45,999 nt of DNA from Defluviicoccus sp. bin129 (GTDB lineage Bacteria > Pseudomonadota > Alphaproteobacteria > MPNO01): contig MPNO01000037.1 in NCBI GenBank assembly GCA_002239065.1, forward strand, positions 1 to 45,999, read 5' to 3'. The notes beneath the pieces were generated by a model. It was not told the origin of the DNA and ran no database searches. It saw nothing but the letters and a program-made list of their open reading frames with translations. A program made the translations under genes and the position numbers. Positions 24,526-33,010 of this stretch are shown here, one piece after another. Position 1 is the first letter of the stretch; the number at the start of each line of letters is the position of its first letter.

Positions 24526-25344
24526 ATGGCGTACCGAACGATTCGGGTCGATGTCGAGGACGGCGTAGCCACGCTCACGCTCAACCGGCCGGAAAAGAAG
24601 AACGCCATGAACCCGCTCCTCCACGACGAGGTGACGGATGCGCTGGAAGCCTTGCGCTACGACGACGGCGCGCGGGTGCTGGTGATCACCGGGGCGGGGG
24701 ACGCGTTCTCCGCCGGCATGGATCTGAAGGAGTTCTTCATCGAGCTCAAGGAGAAGCCCGACGAGTACGACCGGGTGACCCGGGTCTCGATCGAGTGGCG
24801 CGGCCGGACGATCCGCTACTTCCCGAAGCCCACCATCGCCATGGTCAACGGGCACTGCTATGGCGGGGCGTTCACCATCGTGGAGGCCTGCGACCTCGCG
24901 GTCGCCGCCGACGAGGCCAGGTTCGGGCTGAGCGAGATCAATTTCAAGATGTTCCCCGGCGGCAGCGTGTCCAAGTCGATGGGCAACCTTTTGCGCCCGC
25001 GCGACTATCTCTGGTACGCCATGACCGGCCGTCCGTTCGACGGCAGGACCGCCGCCGAAATCGGCTTCGTGAACTTTTCGGTGCCGCTGGCGGAGCTGGG
25101 CGAGACGGTGATGGGCGCCGCCCGCGACATCGCCGCCAAGGACCCGTCCGCGCTGCGCGCGACCAAGGAAGCCTACCGGCACTCGCTCGGGATGGATTGG
25201 GACACGGCGATGAACTACGCCTCGGCGATGGAGGCGCAGCACACGCGGCGCCAGGACGACGCCTTCCGCAAGGAAGGGATCGGCGATTTCCTCGACAAGA
25301 AATACCGTCCCGGGCTCGGCGGGCACGAACAGGTCAAGTCGTGA
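24526..25344 (+). CDS. Crotonase-fold hydratase/lyase, hydroxycinnamoyl-CoA hydratase-lyase-like
   Basis: 272 residues; GGGGGAGG precedes the ATG. In known members this enzyme hydrates feruloyl- or coumaroyl-CoA and splits it into an aldehyde and acetyl-CoA. NRPEKKNAMNP, ITGAGDAFSAGMDLKEFF (oxyanion hole), KPTIAMVNGHCYGGAF and FGLSEINF with the catalytic Glu (E137) align closely with HCHL, as does the length and the C-terminal FLDKKYRPGL. A classic enoyl-CoA hydratase is the alternative, but the MDLKEFF and SEIN segments favour HCHL. I cannot confirm the second catalytic Tyr. It is the first gene of a four-gene operon under MarR control. Confidence 0.82.
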   Translation: MAYRTIRVDVEDGVATLTLNRPEKKNAMNPLLHDEVTDALEALRYDDGARVLVITGAGDAFSAGMDLKEFFIELKEKPDEYDRVTRVSIEWRGRTIRYFPKPTIAMVNGHCYGGAFTIVEACDLAVAADEARFGLSEINFKMFPGGSVSKSMGNLLRPRDYLWYAMTGRPFDGRTAAEIGFVNFSVPLAELGETVMGAARDIAAKDPSALRATKEAYRHSLGMDWDTAMNYASAMEAQHTRRQDDAFRKEGIGDFLDKKYRPGLGGHEQVKS

Positions 25345-25384
25345 CCGGGCGCCGCGCCGCCGGTCCGCGTTGGGGAGGGATGTG

Positions 25385-26170
25385 ATGGCATCGTGCAGCG
25401 AGAGCGCAATCGACTACAAGGGCGGCAAGGTCTTCCTGCGCCGCGGCGGCAGCGGCCAGACGCTGCTGTTCCTGCACGGGGCGGGCGGCATCCCGGCCTG
25501 GCTGCCCTGGCTCGACCGCCTGTCGGACCGCTTCGACGTCATCGCGCCCGACCACCCGACCTTCGGGCAGTCGGATGAGCCGGGCTGGGTCGAGAAGGTC
25601 GACGACCTCGCCTATTTCTATCTCGACTTCATCAAGGAACACGGCCTGGAGAACGTGCATCTCGTCGGCCAGTCGCTGGGCGGCTGGATCGCGCTGGAGC
25701 TCGCGGTGCGCTCGACCCAGAACCTCGCCTCGCTGACCCTGGTGGGAACCGCCGGGATCCGCATCAAGGGCGAGCCGGCAGCGGATCTGTTCATCATGGA
25801 CGACGAGGAGCTCGCCCGCGCGCTGTTCAAGTCGGACGCGCTGGCCGAGCAGATGCTGGCGCTGGAGCCGACCGAGGAGCAGCAGGACATCATCATCAAA
25901 AACAAGGTCGCCACCGCCCGCCTCGCCTGGCAGCCGCGGCTGTTCAACCCGGCGCTGCGCAAGTGGCTGCACCGGATCGACCTGCCGACGCATGTGATCT
26001 GGGGCGATTCCGACCGCATCATCCCGCCCTGCTATGCCGGCGAATTCGGCAAGCTGATCGCCGGTGCCACGGTGACCATGGTGGAGGATTGCGGCCATCT
26101 GCCCAATATCGAGCAGACGGATGCGTTCATCGACGCGGTGACGGGGTTCTGCGAGCGCCACGCCGCCTGA
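25385..26170 (+). CDS. Alpha/beta hydrolase (meta-cleavage product hydrolase-like)
   Basis: 261 residues. GGGAGGG is spaced well for the ATG at 25385. The fold is clear: FLHGAGGIPAW (oxyanion HG), VGQSLGGWIALELA with the nucleophile S97, WGDSDRIIPP (Asp) and EDCGHLPNIEQ (His). The pattern resembles C-C bond hydrolases of aromatic meta-cleavage pathways (the MhpC/BphD group), although esterases share it. It is the second gene of the HCHL-like operon, 40 nt after the first, so action on a ring-cleavage or ester intermediate is plausible. Confidence 0.87.
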   Translation: MASCSESAIDYKGGKVFLRRGGSGQTLLFLHGAGGIPAWLPWLDRLSDRFDVIAPDHPTFGQSDEPGWVEKVDDLAYFYLDFIKEHGLENVHLVGQSLGGWIALELAVRSTQNLASLTLVGTAGIRIKGEPAADLFIMDDEELARALFKSDALAEQMLALEPTEEQQDIIIKNKVATARLAWQPRLFNPALRKWLHRIDLPTHVIWGDSDRIIPPCYAGEFGKLIAGATVTMVEDCGHLPNIEQTDAFIDAVTGFCERHAA

Positions 26171-26198
26171 CCGCGGCGCCCGGGAAGGAGCACGCGGC

Positions 26199-27386
26199 AT
26201 GAAGATCACGATGTTCCACCTGATGCCCTACGCGCATATGGACATGGCGCTGAGGGCGAAGCACAAATCCGCCTGGGTCACCTATCCCAACTCCGATTTC
26301 GACCCGAAGAAGGGTGCCGCGCTCTATAACCGCTATCTCGACGAGCTGGAGCTCGCCGCCGAGCTCGGCTTCGATGCGGTCAGCGTCAACGAGCACCACC
26401 AGAACGCCTACGGGCTGATGCCCTCGCCGGTGGTGATGGCCGCGGCGCTGGCACGGCGCACCGAGAGCTGCAAGCTCGCCATCCTGGGCAACGCTTTCGC
26501 GCTCCGCGAGCACCCGCTGACGCTCGCCGAAGAGCACGCGATGCTCGACTGCATCTCCGGCGGGCGGCTGATCACCGGCTTCGTCCGCGGCATCGGGGCG
26601 GAGTTCTGGTCGCTCGCGGCCAACCCCACCACCTCGCACGAGCGCCATGTCGAGGCGCACGACCTGATTGTCCGCGCGTGGACCGAGCCCGGCCCCTTCG
26701 CCTTCGAGGGCAAGCATTTCCACTTCGAATACGTCAATGTCTGGCCGCGCCCCTATCAGCAGCCGCACCCGCCGATCTGGTGCCCGTCGCTGGGCTCTAC
26801 CGAGACCATCGAGTGGGCCGCCCACCCCGACCGGCGCTACGTCTATCTGCAGAACTACAGCCCGTTCGAATCGGTGAGCCGCTTCCTCAACTTCTACCGC
26901 GAGACCTGCGAGACCAAGTACGGCTACACCGCCTCGTCGGAGCAGCTCGGCTGGACCGCCCCGGTCTATGTCGCCGACACCGACGCCCGGGCGGTCGCCG
27001 AGGCGAAGGAGCATATCGAGGCGCTGTTCAACCGGTTCCTCGCGCTCCCCTTCGAGATCCTGTTCCCGCCCGGCTATCTCGGGATGAGCTCCTACAAGCG
27101 GGTGCGCCAGCACAAGCGCTCGATCGCCGGCGACCAGACGATCGAGAAGATGATGGAGCTCGGCATCGTCATCGTCGGCAGCCCCGACACGGTGCGCGAG
27201 CGCATCCTCCACTGCCACCGCGAGCTCGGCTTCGCCAATTTCATCGGGCTCATGCATTTCGGCACCCTGCCGGCGGAGCTCACGGAGCGGAACATCCGCC
27301 TGTTCGCAAGCGAGGTGATGCCGGCGCTCCAGCCGGTCGGCGACGAGGCCTATCGCGGGTTCGAGCGCGCCGCGGCGGCGGAATAG
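26199..27386 (+). CDS. LLM-class flavin-dependent monooxygenase
   Basis: 395 residues, the size of bacterial luciferase-like monooxygenases. AGGAG precedes the ATG. AAELGFDAVSVNEHHQNAYGLMPSP, split here as AAELGFDAVSVNEHHQN and AYGLMPSP, LAILGNAFALREHPLTLAEE, LDCISGGRLITGFVRG and the C-terminal IVGSPDTVRERI are family motifs for flavin-dependent TIM-barrel enzymes. It uses reduced FMN, and so needs a reductase, to oxidise a substrate. It is the third gene of the operon, starting 28 nt after the hydrolase. No reductase is in the operon; the split-barrel protein at 13907 is one candidate in the window. Confidence 0.9.
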   Translation: MKITMFHLMPYAHMDMALRAKHKSAWVTYPNSDFDPKKGAALYNRYLDELELAAELGFDAVSVNEHHQNAYGLMPSPVVMAAALARRTESCKLAILGNAFALREHPLTLAEEHAMLDCISGGRLITGFVRGIGAEFWSLAANPTTSHERHVEAHDLIVRAWTEPGPFAFEGKHFHFEYVNVWPRPYQQPHPPIWCPSLGSTETIEWAAHPDRRYVYLQNYSPFESVSRFLNFYRETCETKYGYTASSEQLGWTAPVYVADTDARAVAEAKEHIEALFNRFLALPFEILFPPGYLGMSSYKRVRQHKRSIAGDQTIEKMMELGIVIVGSPDTVRERILHCHRELGFANFIGLMHFGTLPAELTERNIRLFASEVMPALQPVGDEAYRGFERAAAAE

Positions 27387-27394
27387 GACCCGAC

Positions 27395-28156
27395 ATGCTG
27401 GACAAGCTCAAATTCGACGGCAGGCCGGTGATCGTCACCGGCGCCGGATCGGGAATCGGCCAGGCCTGCTGCGAGGTGCTCGCCGAGCTCGGCGCGACGG
27501 TGATCCTGGTCGGCAGGACGATGGAAAAGCTCAAGCAGACCGAGGCGCTGATCCCGGGCGCGGCATGCGAGTCCCACGAGGTCGACGTGTCGGTCGAGGC
27601 CGAGATCGAGGCGCTCAGGCGAACCCTCGCCGGCCGTCACGACCACATCAAGGCGGTGATCAACAACGCCGGCACCAACTTCGTGAAGAAGATCACCGAG
27701 CTGGAGACCGGCGACTGGAACCGGATCATCGCCACGGATCTGTCGAGCGTGTTCTACATGTGCCGCGCCTTCATCCCGATGATGACGGGCGCGCCGGGCG
27801 GCGGGTCGATCGTCAACGTGGCCTCGACCTTCGGGCTGATCGGCCATCCCGAGATGCCGGTCTATTGCGCGGCCAAGGGCGGGATGGTCTCGCTCACCCG
27901 CCAGCTCGCGGTCGATTTCGGGACCGAGAACATCAGGGTCAATTCGCTCTGCCCGGGCGCCACGCTGTCGCCGCGGGTCAGGCACTACATCGATTCCGGC
28001 ATGGTCGACGGCAAGGCGGTCGAGGAGCTCGCCCTCCTCAAGCGGCTCGCCACCTGCGACGAGGTTGCCAACGCCGCCATCTTCCTCGCCTCCGACGCCG
28101 CATCCTACATCCACGGCACGGCGCTGGTCGTCGACGGCGGGCAGACGGTGCATTAG
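27395..28156 (+). CDS. Short-chain dehydrogenase/reductase
   Basis: 253 residues, a classical SDR. TGAGSGIG (15-22) binds the cofactor, NNAG (90-93), the catalytic Ser at S144 (NVASTFG), and Y157 and K161 (YCAAKGG) complete the active site. RVNSLCPGAT and the C-terminal DAASYIHGTALVVDGG are typical. It oxidises or reduces an alcohol or ketone with NAD(P). It begins 8 nt after the LLM gene stop and ends the four-gene operon. Confidence 0.94.
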   Translation: MLDKLKFDGRPVIVTGAGSGIGQACCEVLAELGATVILVGRTMEKLKQTEALIPGAACESHEVDVSVEAEIEALRRTLAGRHDHIKAVINNAGTNFVKKITELETGDWNRIIATDLSSVFYMCRAFIPMMTGAPGGGSIVNVASTFGLIGHPEMPVYCAAKGGMVSLTRQLAVDFGTENIRVNSLCPGATLSPRVRHYIDSGMVDGKAVEELALLKRLATCDEVANAAIFLASDAASYIHGTALVVDGGQTVH

Positions 28157-28219
28157 GCCGGGTCGGGGCCGGTCGGAACCGTCCTTCCCATCTCCCTCGA
28201 CGTCATGGCCGGCGGAGCG

Positions 28220-28233
28220 GAAATCGGCGGGCT
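28220..28233 (+). repeat. Left copy of a 14-bp direct repeat near the retropepsin module
   Basis: GAAATCGGCGGGCT here recurs exactly at 29246-29259. This copy overlaps the last codon region of the retropepsin-like gene. The two copies bracket about 1 kb of visibly lower GC that holds two coupled genes. Confidence 0.45.
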
Positions 28234-28714
28234 AGATCGCGATGCTGAACGACCCGTCAACACCGTTGTAGGTGAACTGGCACTGAGCGAGGATGTCCCG
28301 CCCGACTAGGGCAACCAGCCCCTGCGGTGCAAGGCTGGCGCCATAAGCCCTGTTCGCGTCGACCGCGCACAAGCCGCTGATCATCAGCCGGCCCGCGTAT
28401 ATCGGGACGATCTCATTGGCATGCGTCGCGGAATGCATGGGGCCGCTGTCCACGACGGCAAGCCCGGCCTGGACTGCTACGTCGCGATCGATGCACGTAA
28501 TGCTGGCCCCGGTGTCCACCAGGGCGAAACCCCGGACCGGGCCGGGAACAGGCTGCCCGTGTTCCACGAGCACCTTCACCTGTTCATCGAGCGGCGAAAC
28601 CAGCACCTCCAGCCTGGGGCCTACAGTCTTCAGAGCTTCGGAAGGCGATACCGATACCTCGTTGCCGTCCTCGTCGAGCGCCTTTCCCTGAATCCGCGAG
28701 TTAAGGATCGGCAA
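28232..28714 (-). CDS. Retropepsin-like aspartic protease
   Basis: 160 residues from a TTG start at 28714 with GGAG 9 nt upstream; no ATG is available early. GFALVDTGASITCID has the active-site D67-T-G-A, and ALVGRDILAQCQFTYNG is the second characteristic segment of bacterial clan AA single-domain proteases. These would work as homodimers. Substrates of the bacterial proteins are mostly unknown. It overlaps the preceding small gene by 14 bp and appears co-translated with it. GC content is visibly lower than in the neighbours, and a 14-bp direct repeat touches its end, so transfer as a module is plausible. Confidence 0.78.
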   Translation of the reverse strand: MPILNSRIQGKALDEDGNEVSVSPSEALKTVGPRLEVLVSPLDEQVKVLVEHGQPVPGPVRGFALVDTGASITCIDRDVAVQAGLAVVDSGPMHSATHANEIVPIYAGRLMISGLCAVDANRAYGASLAPQGLVALVGRDILAQCQFTYNGVDGSFSIAI

Positions 28715-28964
28715 CGAGGGGAACTCCTATGGAGAGCGCCGGAATGCTCGGGGCCTCTGAGTCATGCGGCTGCTCCACGGATCGCACCAGGAACGGCCCG
28801 GCCGCGAACTTTTGGACCCCGGCGGTCACGCCCTGATCGTAGGTTTCGTATGCGCCATGGACCTCCGCACCCTTGATCAGGAGATACTTTCCTGGATAGC
28901 GCGTCGCCAGCGCCTCCTGATTCTCCCGAAGGAATGCCTTTTCCTTGGCGAGGGGGTCCGCCAT
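28701..28964 (-). CDS. Small protein paired with the retropepsin (DUF5678-like)
   Basis: 87 residues; GGAGG lies 5 nt before the ATG. KEKAFLRENQEALATRYPGKYLLIKG, split here as KEKAFLRENQEALATRYP and GKYLLIKG, is followed by GAYETYDQGVTAGVQKFAAGPFLVR. This matches the small family (DUF5678-like) that I recall next to retropepsin-like genes. No catalytic residues or signal peptide are seen. A substrate, inhibitor or specificity partner of the protease is possible. It overlaps the protease gene by 14 bp. Confidence 0.65.
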   Translation of the reverse strand: MADPLAKEKAFLRENQEALATRYPGKYLLIKGAEVHGAYETYDQGVTAGVQKFAAGPFLVRSVEQPHDSEAPSIPALSIGVPLVADP

Positions 28965-29349
28965 CTCGGCCTCCTTCTATCCAGTTGCAGCCAGACAGCC
29001 CGGCGGCCCGTCTATCGGGAGTTTAGCGGTTTTCCACCAATTGCCGTCGAAATTTGCAGGATCCCGGATGGTCATGAGCCGTCTTCGGGGTGGACCTCCT
29101 TCTACCCTGCGATTTCCGACTAGGCCCGATCTGTGGATAGCTGTCACTCGGGGCCGGTCACCGGTCCTCAGCCAAGATGGTTCAGCCGCCTTGTCTCGTC
29201 GTCGCGCCGACACGAAGAACTCGCGGATGGTCGGCCTCCGCCGCCGAAATCGGCGGGCTGGCGGGAAACCCGATGCGCTTCCATCCAACCCCGACACGCC
29301 CTAGTCTGGACGCTCGGCAATGGGCTGCACATCGCCCGGGGAGGCGGCT
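28965..29349. other. 385-bp gap between the retropepsin pair and the molybdenum hydroxylase operon
   Basis: No supported gene. GC is mixed and lower on the left. It contains a 16-bp palindrome CCGCCGAAATCGGCGG (29241-29256) and the right copy of the 14-bp direct repeat. Short open frames here have no recognisable sequence. It probably holds the promoters of both divergent units, but no convincing -35/-10 pair was seen. Confidence 0.5.
29246..29259 (+). repeat. Right copy of the 14-bp direct repeat
   Basis: GAAATCGGCGGGCT, identical to 28220-28233. It lies within a 16-bp palindrome (29241-29256), about 280 bp upstream of the small partner gene and 90 bp before the CoxL-like gene. Confidence 0.45.
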
Positions 29350-31692
29350 TTGAGCGACCGCGGCGTTGGCGCGAGCATCCCGCGCAAGGAGGATGACCGG
29401 TTTCTCATGGGCACCGGGGAGTTCACCCCGGACGTCCAGGTCGCCGGCATGTGGCACGCGGCGTTCAACCGCGCGCCGATCGCCCACGGGCGGCTGCTCT
29501 CGGTGACGGCGCCGCAGGGCGCCGAGGGGCAGGTGTTCTCCTCGGCCGACATGGCGGACATCAGGCCGATCCGCTCGACCGCCTCCTTCCCCGGCTTCAA
29601 GGGGGCCGATTTCCCGGTGCTGGCCAGAGACAAGGTGCGCTATGCCGGCGAGCAGGTGGCGATCGCGGTGGCGCCGACCCGGGCCGAGGCCGAGGACATC
29701 GCCGACGCGATTCAAGTCGAATACGAGGCGCTGCCGGCGGTCGTCGACATGAATGACGGGCGCGAGCCCTCTTCCGCCCTGGTCCACGACCACTGGGCCG
29801 ACAACGTGTGCTGCGAGACCGGATTCGAGAACGGCGACCTCGAAGCGGCGAGGGAAGCCGCCGTCCACACCGTGCACCGGCGCTTCCGGATGGCGCGGCA
29901 GACGCCGTTCCCGATGGAGGGGCGGGGCACGCTGGCGCATTACGATTCCAGGCTCGACGAGCTGGTGGTCTGGATGTCGCACCAGCTGCCGCACCCGATG
30001 CAGCGCGGCATCGCCCATTTCCTCGACCTCGAGATCAACAAGGTGCGGGTGATCTGCCCCGATGTCGGCGGCGGGTTCGGGCTAAAGACCCATCTCGACG
30101 GCGAGACGATGGCGGTGTGCTGGACCTCGCTCAGGCTGGGCCGGCCGATCAAGTGGGTGCAGGACCGGCTCGAGCACCTGATCTGCGACGCCGATTGCCG
30201 CAACCACCAATACAGCATGACCGCCCATACCGACGCCCTCGGCAAGATCCTGGGCATGGAGGTCGAATGCGTGGTCGATGCCGGCGCCTATTCGCCCTGG
30301 CCGTGGCCGATCGGCGTCGAGGCGGCGACCGGCGTCGGCAATCTGCAGGGCCCCTACACGGTGGACGCGCTCAAGGGCCGGTCGGTCACGGTGTGCACCA
30401 ACAAGCCGCCGAGCCAGCCCTTCCGGGGCGTCGCCCGGCCGGGCGCCTGCTTCACCGACGAGCTCACCATGGACGCGATCGCCCGCATTGTCGGGCGCGA
30501 GCCGTGGGAGGTCCGGCTCGACAATCTGGTGCCGCCCGAGGCGATGCCCTACGACACCGTGACGCGCAAGCATCTCGACAGCGGCGACTATCCGGAAGCG
30601 TTCCGCCGCTGCGTCGCCGCCATCGACCCGCAAGCGGTGCGCGAGCGCCAGAAGACGCCCGAGCCGGACGGGAGGCTGATCGGCGTCGGCTTCGCCTGTT
30701 TCTACGAGCAGACCGCCTACGGCACCGGGCCGTTCGGCTACTCCGCCTGGGGCATCGAGCTGGTGCCGGGGATGGAAATGGCGACGGTGAAGCTCACCCC
30801 CGATGGCGGTCTCTGGGCCTCGGTCGGCATCCAGTGCCACGGCCAGGGGCTGGAGACCACCCTCGCCCAGGTGGCGACCAGCGAGCTCGGCCTCGACCCG
30901 GACCGCATCGCGATCCGCCACGGCGACACCGCCACCGCCTATGCCGGGACCGGCACCTATGCCTCGCGCAGCATCGTGGTCGCCGGCGGCGCGGTCGCCC
31001 AGGGCTGCCGCGAGCTCAAGCCGAGGCTGGCCCGGATCGGCGCCCATCTGCTGCAATGCGACGAGGCCGACGTGGCGGTGGAGAACGCCGAGGTGCGCGG
31101 GCCGGGCGGCTCGGTGAGCTTCGCCGAGATCGCCGAGGCCTTCTACCACCACCCCGAGAACCTGCCCGACGACACCGACCGGGGCGGGCTCACCGTGACC
31201 ACCGGCTACAACGACAAGGTCCATGGCGGGGTGTTCGGCTTCGGCGCGCATGGCGCGGTGGTGGCGGTCGACCCCGAGACCGGCCAGGTCGAGATCCTCG
31301 ACTACGCGATCGTCGACGATTGCGGCACGCGGGTGAACCCGCTCGTCGTCAAGGGCCAGGTGATCGGCGGCTACGCGCAGGGCATCGGCAACGCGCTCTA
31401 CGAGGAATCGAATTACGACGAGAACGGCCAGCCGCTCTCGGTGACGCTCGCGGACTACCATGTGCCGGCGGCGCCGATGGTGCCGGACGTGAAATACGAC
31501 TACATCGAATCGCCCTCGCCCTATTCCACGATGGGGATCAAGGGGGTGGGCGAGTCCGGCGCGATCGGCCCGGTCGGCGCCATCGGCAACGCGGTCAACG
31601 ACGCGCTCAAGGGGCTGGGGGTGGAGATCGCCGAGACCCCGATCACCCCGCGCCGGGTGTTCGATGCCATCGACCGGGGGCGCGCCGGATGA
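29350..31692 (+). CDS. Molybdenum-binding large subunit of a xanthine-dehydrogenase-family hydroxylase (CoxL type)
   Basis: 780 residues from a TTG at 29350, chosen because GGGGAGG precedes it and the protein then begins SDRGVGASIPRKEDDRFLMG, the usual family N-terminus; an ATG at 29320 lacks a ribosome site. It hydroxylates its substrate using water and a molybdopterin cofactor. Segments seen are DVGGGFGLK, CVVDAGAYSPW, QPFRGVARPGA (cofactor binding), CHGQGLETTLAQ and GIKGVGESGAIGP with the catalytic Glu. It lacks the AYxCSFR loop of true CO dehydrogenase (form I), so CO is unlikely. Aldehydes, N-heterocycles or hydroxyaromatics are possible. It is the first of three overlapping genes. Confidence 0.92.
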   Translation: MSDRGVGASIPRKEDDRFLMGTGEFTPDVQVAGMWHAAFNRAPIAHGRLLSVTAPQGAEGQVFSSADMADIRPIRSTASFPGFKGADFPVLARDKVRYAGEQVAIAVAPTRAEAEDIADAIQVEYEALPAVVDMNDGREPSSALVHDHWADNVCCETGFENGDLEAAREAAVHTVHRRFRMARQTPFPMEGRGTLAHYDSRLDELVVWMSHQLPHPMQRGIAHFLDLEINKVRVICPDVGGGFGLKTHLDGETMAVCWTSLRLGRPIKWVQDRLEHLICDADCRNHQYSMTAHTDALGKILGMEVECVVDAGAYSPWPWPIGVEAATGVGNLQGPYTVDALKGRSVTVCTNKPPSQPFRGVARPGACFTDELTMDAIARIVGREPWEVRLDNLVPPEAMPYDTVTRKHLDSGDYPEAFRRCVAAIDPQAVRERQKTPEPDGRLIGVGFACFYEQTAYGTGPFGYSAWGIELVPGMEMATVKLTPDGGLWASVGIQCHGQGLETTLAQVATSELGLDPDRIAIRHGDTATAYAGTGTYASRSIVVAGGAVAQGCRELKPRLARIGAHLLQCDEADVAVENAEVRGPGGSVSFAEIAEAFYHHPENLPDDTDRGGLTVTTGYNDKVHGGVFGFGAHGAVVAVDPETGQVEILDYAIVDDCGTRVNPLVVKGQVIGGYAQGIGNALYEESNYDENGQPLSVTLADYHVPAAPMVPDVKYDYIESPSPYSTMGIKGVGESGAIGPVGAIGNAVNDALKGLGVEIAETPITPRRVFDAIDRGRAG

Positions 31693-32540
31693 AGCCGGCG
31701 CCGTTCGACTACGCCCGCGCGGAGAGCCTGGACGAGGCGATCGACATGCTCGCCGCCGCCGACGGCGAGGCGCGCCCGCTCGCCGGCGGCCAGTCCCTGG
31801 GCCCGATGCTCAACCTCAGGATCGCGCGGCCCGCGCTGCTGGTCGACCTGTCCCGCGTCGCCGAACTCCGCGAGGTGTCGGAAGACGAGGACGGGGTGAC
31901 CATTGGCGCGTCGGTGGTCCATTCGGCGATCGAGGACGGCGAGGTGCCGGACCCGACCCGCGGGCTGATGAAGCGGGCGGCGGCGGGGATCGCCTACCGC
32001 GCGGTGCGCAACCGGGGCACCATCGGCGGCAGCCTCGCCCATGCCGACCCCGCGGGCGACTGGGCGCCGGTGACGATGGCGCTCGGCGCGAGCCTCGGCA
32101 TCCGGGGGCCGGATGGCGGGCGCAGCGTGGACGCCGACGCGTTCATCACCGATCCCCTGACCACCGTGCTGGAGCCGGGCGAGATCGTCGAGGCGATCCG
32201 CATCCCCCGGCTGTCGGGCACGGCGCGCTGGGGCCACTACAAGCTCTGCGTGAAGCCGGGGGACTTCGCCGAGTCGCTCGCCGTCGTGGTCCTCGATCCC
32301 GATAGAGGGCAGTGCCGCGCCGCGCTCGCCGGCCCGACCCATGCGCCGATCCTGCTCGACGGCGTGGCCGGGCTGATCGCCGCGGCGGATGGCTGGTCCG
32401 ACGCGCTGGCCGGCGGGATCAAGGATGCCGCCTTGAGCGGGATCGCGGCGGCGGGGTTCGCCGAGACGGAAGACCGCTACGCCATGAACCTGCACGCCAC
32501 CGTCACCGCCCGCGCCGCCCGGGAGGCGCTTTCCCGATGA
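31689..32540 (+). CDS. FAD-binding subunit of the molybdenum hydroxylase (CoxM type)
   Basis: 283 residues. The start overlaps the large-subunit stop (ATGA). PLAGGQSLGPMLNLRIARP is the FAD-binding N-terminal segment and GTIGGSLAHADPAGDWAP the second. The C-terminal CO-dehydrogenase-flavoprotein domain covers about 175-280. It passes electrons from the iron-sulfur subunit to the acceptor. Size and motifs are normal. Confidence 0.93.
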   Translation: MKPAPFDYARAESLDEAIDMLAAADGEARPLAGGQSLGPMLNLRIARPALLVDLSRVAELREVSEDEDGVTIGASVVHSAIEDGEVPDPTRGLMKRAAAGIAYRAVRNRGTIGGSLAHADPAGDWAPVTMALGASLGIRGPDGGRSVDADAFITDPLTTVLEPGEIVEAIRIPRLSGTARWGHYKLCVKPGDFAESLAVVVLDPDRGQCRAALAGPTHAPILLDGVAGLIAAADGWSDALAGGIKDAALSGIAAAGFAETEDRYAMNLHATVTARAAREALSR

Positions 32541-33010
32541 CCGCGACCACGATTTCCGTCAACGGCCGGACCGTCGCCGCCGATGTCGAACCGCGCCTCT
32601 CGCTGGCCGATTTCCTGCGCGAGCGCGAGGGGCTGACCGGCACCCACACCGCCTGCGAGCACGGGGTCTGCGGCGCCTGCACGATCATGCTCGACGGCCG
32701 CCCGGCGCGCTCCTGCATCACGCTCGCCGTGGCCGCCCACGGGGCGGAGGTGCGCACCGTCGAGGGCTATGGCGGCGACGCCGTCATGGCGACCATCCGC
32801 GACTGCTTCAGGAAGGCGCATGCCGTGCAGTGCGGCTACTGCACGCCGGGCATGCTGGCGACCGCCTACGACATCGTCACCCGTCTGCCGGATGCCGACC
32901 GCGACCGCATCAGGCTGGAGCTCGCCGGCAATCTCTGCCGCTGCACCGGCTATATCGGCATCGTCGATGCGATCGAGATGGCGATCGCCGAGGTCAGGGG
33001 CGGCTCATAG
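32537..33010 (+). CDS. Iron-sulfur subunit of the molybdenum hydroxylase (CoxS type)
   Basis: 157 residues, starting in an ATGA overlap with the FAD subunit. Two [2Fe-2S] clusters are visible: the plant-ferredoxin type CEHGVCGACTIMLDGRPARSC (C-x4-C-x2-C-x11-C; shown without the last residue here as CEHGVCGACT...RPARSC) and the helical one with CGYCTPGM and CRCTGY. It links the Mo site to FAD. The gene order L-M-S is that of several non-CO hydroxylases. No maturation genes (coxD/E/F/G or xdhC) follow. Its end overlaps the convergent HAD gene by 6 bp. Confidence 0.95.
   Translation: MTATTISVNGRTVAADVEPRLSLADFLREREGLTGTHTACEHGVCGACTIMLDGRPARSCITLAVAAHGAEVRTVEGYGGDAVMATIRDCFRKAHAVQCGYCTPGMLATAYDIVTRLPDADRDRIRLELAGNLCRCTGYIGIVDAIEMAIAEVRGGS

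Noticed and set aside
29320..29349. ATG at 29320 as start of the molybdenum subunit
   Set aside because: No ribosome site, and ten extra residues that the family lacks; the TTG at 29350 has GGGGAGG in place.
29350..33010. Carbon monoxide dehydrogenase operon
   Set aside because: The large subunit lacks the AYxCSFR active-site loop of form I CO dehydrogenase, and no accessory cox genes follow.
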